Assembly (NCBI RefSeq): GCF_012726295.1
Contig: NZ_JABAOB010000011.1
Location: 62,001-126,000, forward strand
Direction of reading: 5' to 3'
From: Chitinophaga sp. Ak27
Lineage (GTDB): Bacteria; Bacteroidota; Bacteroidia; Chitinophagales; Chitinophagaceae
DNA: 64,000 nt
A program made the translations under genes and the position numbers. The notes under the pieces were generated by a model. That model saw only the letters and a program-made list of their open reading frames with translations, was not told where the DNA came from and ran no database searches. Shown one piece after another: positions 61,603 to 64,000 of the stretch (positions are counted from its first letter, which is position 1; every line of letters begins with the position of its first letter).

Positions 61603-61670
61603 AAAGCAAAAAGCTATTATGTCTTGCTGGCTGCATTACTTTCTGCTTTCTGCTTTTCGCTTTTTGCTTT
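61603..61670. repeat. REP-like element C
   Basis: AAAGCAAAAAGC (61603-61614) is inverted at GCTTTTTGCTTT (61659-61670), and CTATTATG plus several TTTCTGC/TTTTCGC words lie between. Its right end directly adjoins the start codon of the next gene. Confidence 0.85.
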
Positions 61671-62456
61671 ATGCTTACTTTCACTGATCAGTTAGACAGA
61701 CAAATAACACTTGCTCATCCGCCACAGCGGATTATTTCGCTGGTGCCTTCACAAACTGAATTACTCTGGTCCCTGGGGCTTGAAAAAGAAGTGGTGGGCA
61801 TCACCAAATTCTGCGTGCGCCCGTCTACGTGGTTTCGCGAAAAAACGCGGGTAGGCGGCACCAAAAATATACATCCTGATATTATCCGGTCGCTGAATCC
61901 GGACCTGATCATTGCCAACAAAGAGGAAAATACAGCGGCTGATGTAACTGCATTAATGGAACATTACCCGGTATGGGTAAGCAATATACAAACATTGGAT
62001 GATGCTGTTGAGATGATATCCGGCATAGGAGCAATTACTGGCCGGCAGTCGGCGGCAACTGACATCTGCACCCGTATACAGGCGGGCTTTAGCGCGCTGC
62101 AGCCGCTCGCTGAACCGGAGCCCACTGCCTACTTTATCTGGCGGGAACCATGGATGGTAGCCGGAGGCGACACCTTTATTCATGAAATGCTGCGTGCCTG
62201 CGGGTTGCAGAATGTGTTCGGGTCCCGGCCCCGTTATCCGTCGGTGACTGCGGAAGAGCTCTTCCATAGCGGATGCCGGCGGGTATTACTATCTTCGGAG
62301 CCCTATCCTTTTAAGGAAAAACATATTGCTGAATTGCAGACCATGCTGCCGGAGGCACAGGTGCAGTTGGTGGACGGAGAAATGTTTTCCTGGTATGGCA
62401 GCCGTTTACTGGAGTCGCCGGCTTATTTCCAATCTTTGCTGCATCCTTCCATATAA
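61671..62456 (+). CDS. Helical-backbone metal receptor / BtuF-like protein, no signal peptide
   Basis: The 261-residue protein has the features of periplasmic metal/cobalamin-binding proteins (HPPQRIISLVPSQTELLWSLG; VVGITKFC; LNPDLIIANKE), but the N-terminus (MLTFTDQLDRQ) has no signal peptide, so it would stay in the cytoplasm unless the start is upstream. The start codon ATG 61671 is the last letters of repeat element C. Upstream in-frame extension meets no convincing signal sequence. No ABC transporter gene is adjacent. Confidence 0.8.
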   Translation: MLTFTDQLDRQITLAHPPQRIISLVPSQTELLWSLGLEKEVVGITKFCVRPSTWFREKTRVGGTKNIHPDIIRSLNPDLIIANKEENTAADVTALMEHYPVWVSNIQTLDDAVEMISGIGAITGRQSAATDICTRIQAGFSALQPLAEPEPTAYFIWREPWMVAGGDTFIHEMLRACGLQNVFGSRPRYPSVTAEELFHSGCRRVLLSSEPYPFKEKHIAELQTMLPEAQVQLVDGEMFSWYGSRLLESPAYFQSLLHPSI

Positions 62457-62519
62457 CGAGGCAACCTTCTTCTTTTCATTTGCGTAAACAGTGAATAGAT
62501 CAACAAAAAACGCACATTT

Positions 62520-62960
62520 ATGGAAAGAAGAGATTTTGTTTCCAACCTCGGACTAACGCTGGCACTGGCTTGCACAGCGGGATTGGCAGCCTGCAGTAAA
62601 GGCGGCAGCAATGACAACCCCACTCCTACGCCTCCGGCGGGCGGCAATGCAAAACTCACGCTCAATCTGGCCAGCGACCTGCCTAATGTAGGCGATTTTA
62701 AAATCTCCAATGGCGTTATCCTGATCCGTACAGGCAGCGGTAATACGGCATCGGCCTTCACCGCGCTGTCCAGCACCTGTACGCACCAGGGGTGTACCGT
62801 AGCTACCTACAACACCAGCTCCAAGTTAATTGAGTGTAATGCGCCTTGTGGCCATGGTAGCAGATATACTACTACCGGTGCCGTGAATACAGGTCCTGCT
62901 ACGGCGGCATTGTCTGCCTTCACCGTAAAAGTTGATGGAAATGTGCTGACCGTCAGCTAG
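62520..62960 (+). CDS. Rieske-type [2Fe-2S] lipoprotein with unusual second motif
   Basis: The 146-residue protein has a twin-Arg-like start (MERRDFVSNLGL) and lipobox LAAC, so it is probably a Tat-exported lipoprotein. The first cluster motif is canonical (CTHQGC). The second reads CNAPCGHGS instead of the usual CPCHGS, so the second Cys-x-x-His pair is altered. Two Gly/Thr-rich strands and the end ALSAFTVKV match Rieske folds. Its stop overlaps the convergent hydrolase stop in the sequence CTAG. Confidence 0.8.
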   Translation: MERRDFVSNLGLTLALACTAGLAACSKGGSNDNPTPTPPAGGNAKLTLNLASDLPNVGDFKISNGVILIRTGSGNTASAFTALSSTCTHQGCTVATYNTSSKLIECNAPCGHGSRYTTTGAVNTGPATAALSAFTVKVDGNVLTVS

Positions 62961-63769
62961 TGATTTTGGAGGAAATCCAGTACCCATGCAGCAAATGCGG
63001 CGCTACGTACTACGGAATTATGATCGCCGGTAACTGTTCCATGCATACCTGCTGGCATCATAGCGGCGAGTGATCCGCCAGTGTCATTATCTTCATCTTT
63101 ATCTCCTCCAATAACCAATACTGGTTGCTGTACTTTGGCCAGTTCCTGCGGTGTTGTGGTAGGCTGGCCAAACTGCATCCAGGCGAGGGCGCGCTGATCC
63201 AGGCCTGCCTTCTGCACATTTTTCACCATCGCGGCCAATGCCGGTACAGGTTTCCCAGAGAGGGCTTCATAAAATTGCTGGCGGCGGGGCCAGGCTGGAT
63301 TGGTGAAAGCGGTTCCCATACCGCCTATAACGGCGCTGGATATACGATTATCCAGTACCAGCAAACGTGCGGTGATAATGGATCCACGGGAATATCCCAC
63401 TACCTGGTAATGCTGGAGTCCCAACTGGCTGGCCAGCTCCATCACATCCTTCGCCTCTGCATCGTGCAGGTAGGCTGTACTGTCCTGCGGATGACCTGAG
63501 GCGCCATTACCTCTCATATCCAGTGTTATAACGCGAAACCCATGCAAGAGCAAAGAGTCATATAAGGCGGTTCTTTTCCAGGATTCGCCGTCTACAATAA
63601 AGCCGTGTATTAATATTACCGGTTTACCGCTTCCTTTTACCGAGTAATGAATATGGGTACCGTCAAAAGAAGTGTAATACAGGAGAGAGTCGGCTACTTC
63701 GGACGTAAAAGCCTGCGCAACGGGCATCTTCAGCCATAATAACAGTAACAGGACCAGGTATTTTTTCAT
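62957..63769 (-). CDS. Secreted alpha/beta-hydrolase
   Basis: The 270-residue protein has a signal peptide (MKKYLVLLLLLW...VAQA) and an alpha/beta-hydrolase core: VILIHGFIVDG oxyanion segment, nucleophile in VVGYSRGSIITA, Asp in IGGDKDED and a His in TGDHNSVV. ATG 63769 is used because the upstream in-frame ATG 63802 would add 11 residues before a complete signal sequence. Substrate unknown. Confidence 0.82.
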   Translation of the reverse strand: MKKYLVLLLLLWLKMPVAQAFTSEVADSLLYYTSFDGTHIHYSVKGSGKPVILIHGFIVDGESWKRTALYDSLLLHGFRVITLDMRGNGASGHPQDSTAYLHDAEAKDVMELASQLGLQHYQVVGYSRGSIITARLLVLDNRISSAVIGGMGTAFTNPAWPRRQQFYEALSGKPVPALAAMVKNVQKAGLDQRALAWMQFGQPTTTPQELAKVQQPVLVIGGDKDEDNDTGGSLAAMMPAGMHGTVTGDHNSVVRSAAFAAWVLDFLQNH

Positions 63770-63867
63770 ATGGAACCGGGTTAAGAAAGGGGGAAAATAC
63801 ATTTTTCTGTTGGTAGATTTAATACATAAGCGCTTACTTTTCGCTATAAATCTTCTATTTAACTCCT

Positions 63868-63875
63868 TATATTTG
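63868..63875 (+). promoter_or_regulatory. -7 box of aldolase gene
   Basis: TATATTTG, perfect TAnnTTTG, 31 nt before ATG 63907. The -33 region is weak. Confidence 0.5.
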
Positions 63876-63906
63876 CTTTCCTAAAAAATAAAACACATAT
63901 CAGAGT

Positions 63907-64000
63907 ATGGGAAAGTACAGAGCTGGCGTATTATTCGGCGAAGAGCTGGATGCGCTGTATAACGATGCCAAAAACAACGGATTTGCTATGCCTGCCGTGA
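63907..64000 (+). CDS. fbaA: Class II fructose-bisphosphate aldolase, N-terminal fragment (3' end outside window)
   Basis: The 31 visible codons read MGKYRAGVLFGEELDALYND and continue with AKNNGFAMPAV, the N-terminus of class II fructose-bisphosphate aldolases (FbaA type; ...GFAMPAVN is a hallmark). The zinc-site residues lie beyond the window. The enzyme cleaves fructose-1,6-bisphosphate in glycolysis. Confidence 0.85.
   Translation, partial: MGKYRAGVLFGEELDALYNDAKNNGFAMPAV

Overview
The window looks like a chromosomal segment of a Bacteroidota bacterium, most likely Chitinophagaceae (a Chitinophaga-like genome). The evidence is: two giant secreted proteins with C-terminal type IX secretion (T9SS) sorting domains, a DUF4270 lipoprotein, promoters built on the Bacteroidota -7 box TAnnTTTG instead of sigma-70 boxes, few Shine-Dalgarno sequences, and intermediate GC content. 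I found no tRNA, insertion sequence, phage gene or CRISPR array. One structural RNA gene, RNase P RNA (rnpB), is clear.

Region 1 (1-31.7 kb) is an exopolysaccharide (EPS) locus. A minus-strand operon (15241 to 7729) encodes a lone receiver protein, an initiating sugar-phosphate transferase, two GT2 enzymes, an AsnB-type amidotransferase, a GT4 enzyme and a methyltransferase. Plus-strand genes supply a flippase, a GT14-like enzyme, another GT2, a Wzz/BY-kinase-like protein, an OafA-type acyltransferase, a 37-residue membrane protein, a Wzy/ligase-type polymerase and a half-length TolC-like protein. Around and inside the locus lie secreted esterases (three alpha/beta-hydrolase domains of one general type) and two related parallel beta-helix proteins, so the locus appears to carry both the synthesis and the surface remodelling of an acylated polysaccharide.

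The most unusual signal is regulatory. Three EPS promoters share 21-bp-phased copies of a CGTTTACC-like motif, placed 31-32 nt before a TAnnTTTG-like -7 box. At least two of the resulting transcripts share an approximately 88-nt leader element: a conserved box, 10 nt, a hairpin whose sequence changes but whose pairing is kept, 13-14 nt, and an identical 19-nt box lying 97-99 nt before the start codon. This could be an undescribed EPS regulon with a leader RNA comparable in role to EAR or UpxY/RfaH antitermination systems.

Region 2 (31.7-42.5 kb) is housekeeping: metK with a DUF4270 protein and a GT5-like protein; panC-panD and, 5 kb away, panB; a YbhN-like membrane protein; and a polyphosphate kinase/exopolyphosphatase pair. 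An all-A/T 36-bp perfect palindrome lies upstream of the beta-helix gene.

Region 3 (42.5-47 kb) is a lysine-catabolism operon (saccharopine/lysine dehydrogenase-like, HglS-type 2-oxoadipate dioxygenase/decarboxylase, ALDH7-type aminoadipate semialdehyde dehydrogenase) behind an approximately 360-nt leader.

Region 4 (47-64 kb) holds an S8 protease, DUF4870 protein, rnpB, an Smr protein, DoxX, an APC permease, a minus-strand run bioD - 5-FCL - lpxK - rnr - polyprenyl synthase, a cystathionine beta-synthase, a metal-receptor-like protein, an atypical Rieske lipoprotein, an alpha/beta-hydrolase and the start of a class II fructose-bisphosphate aldolase gene. Three palindromic REP-like elements built from AAAGC/GCTTT words sit between operons here.
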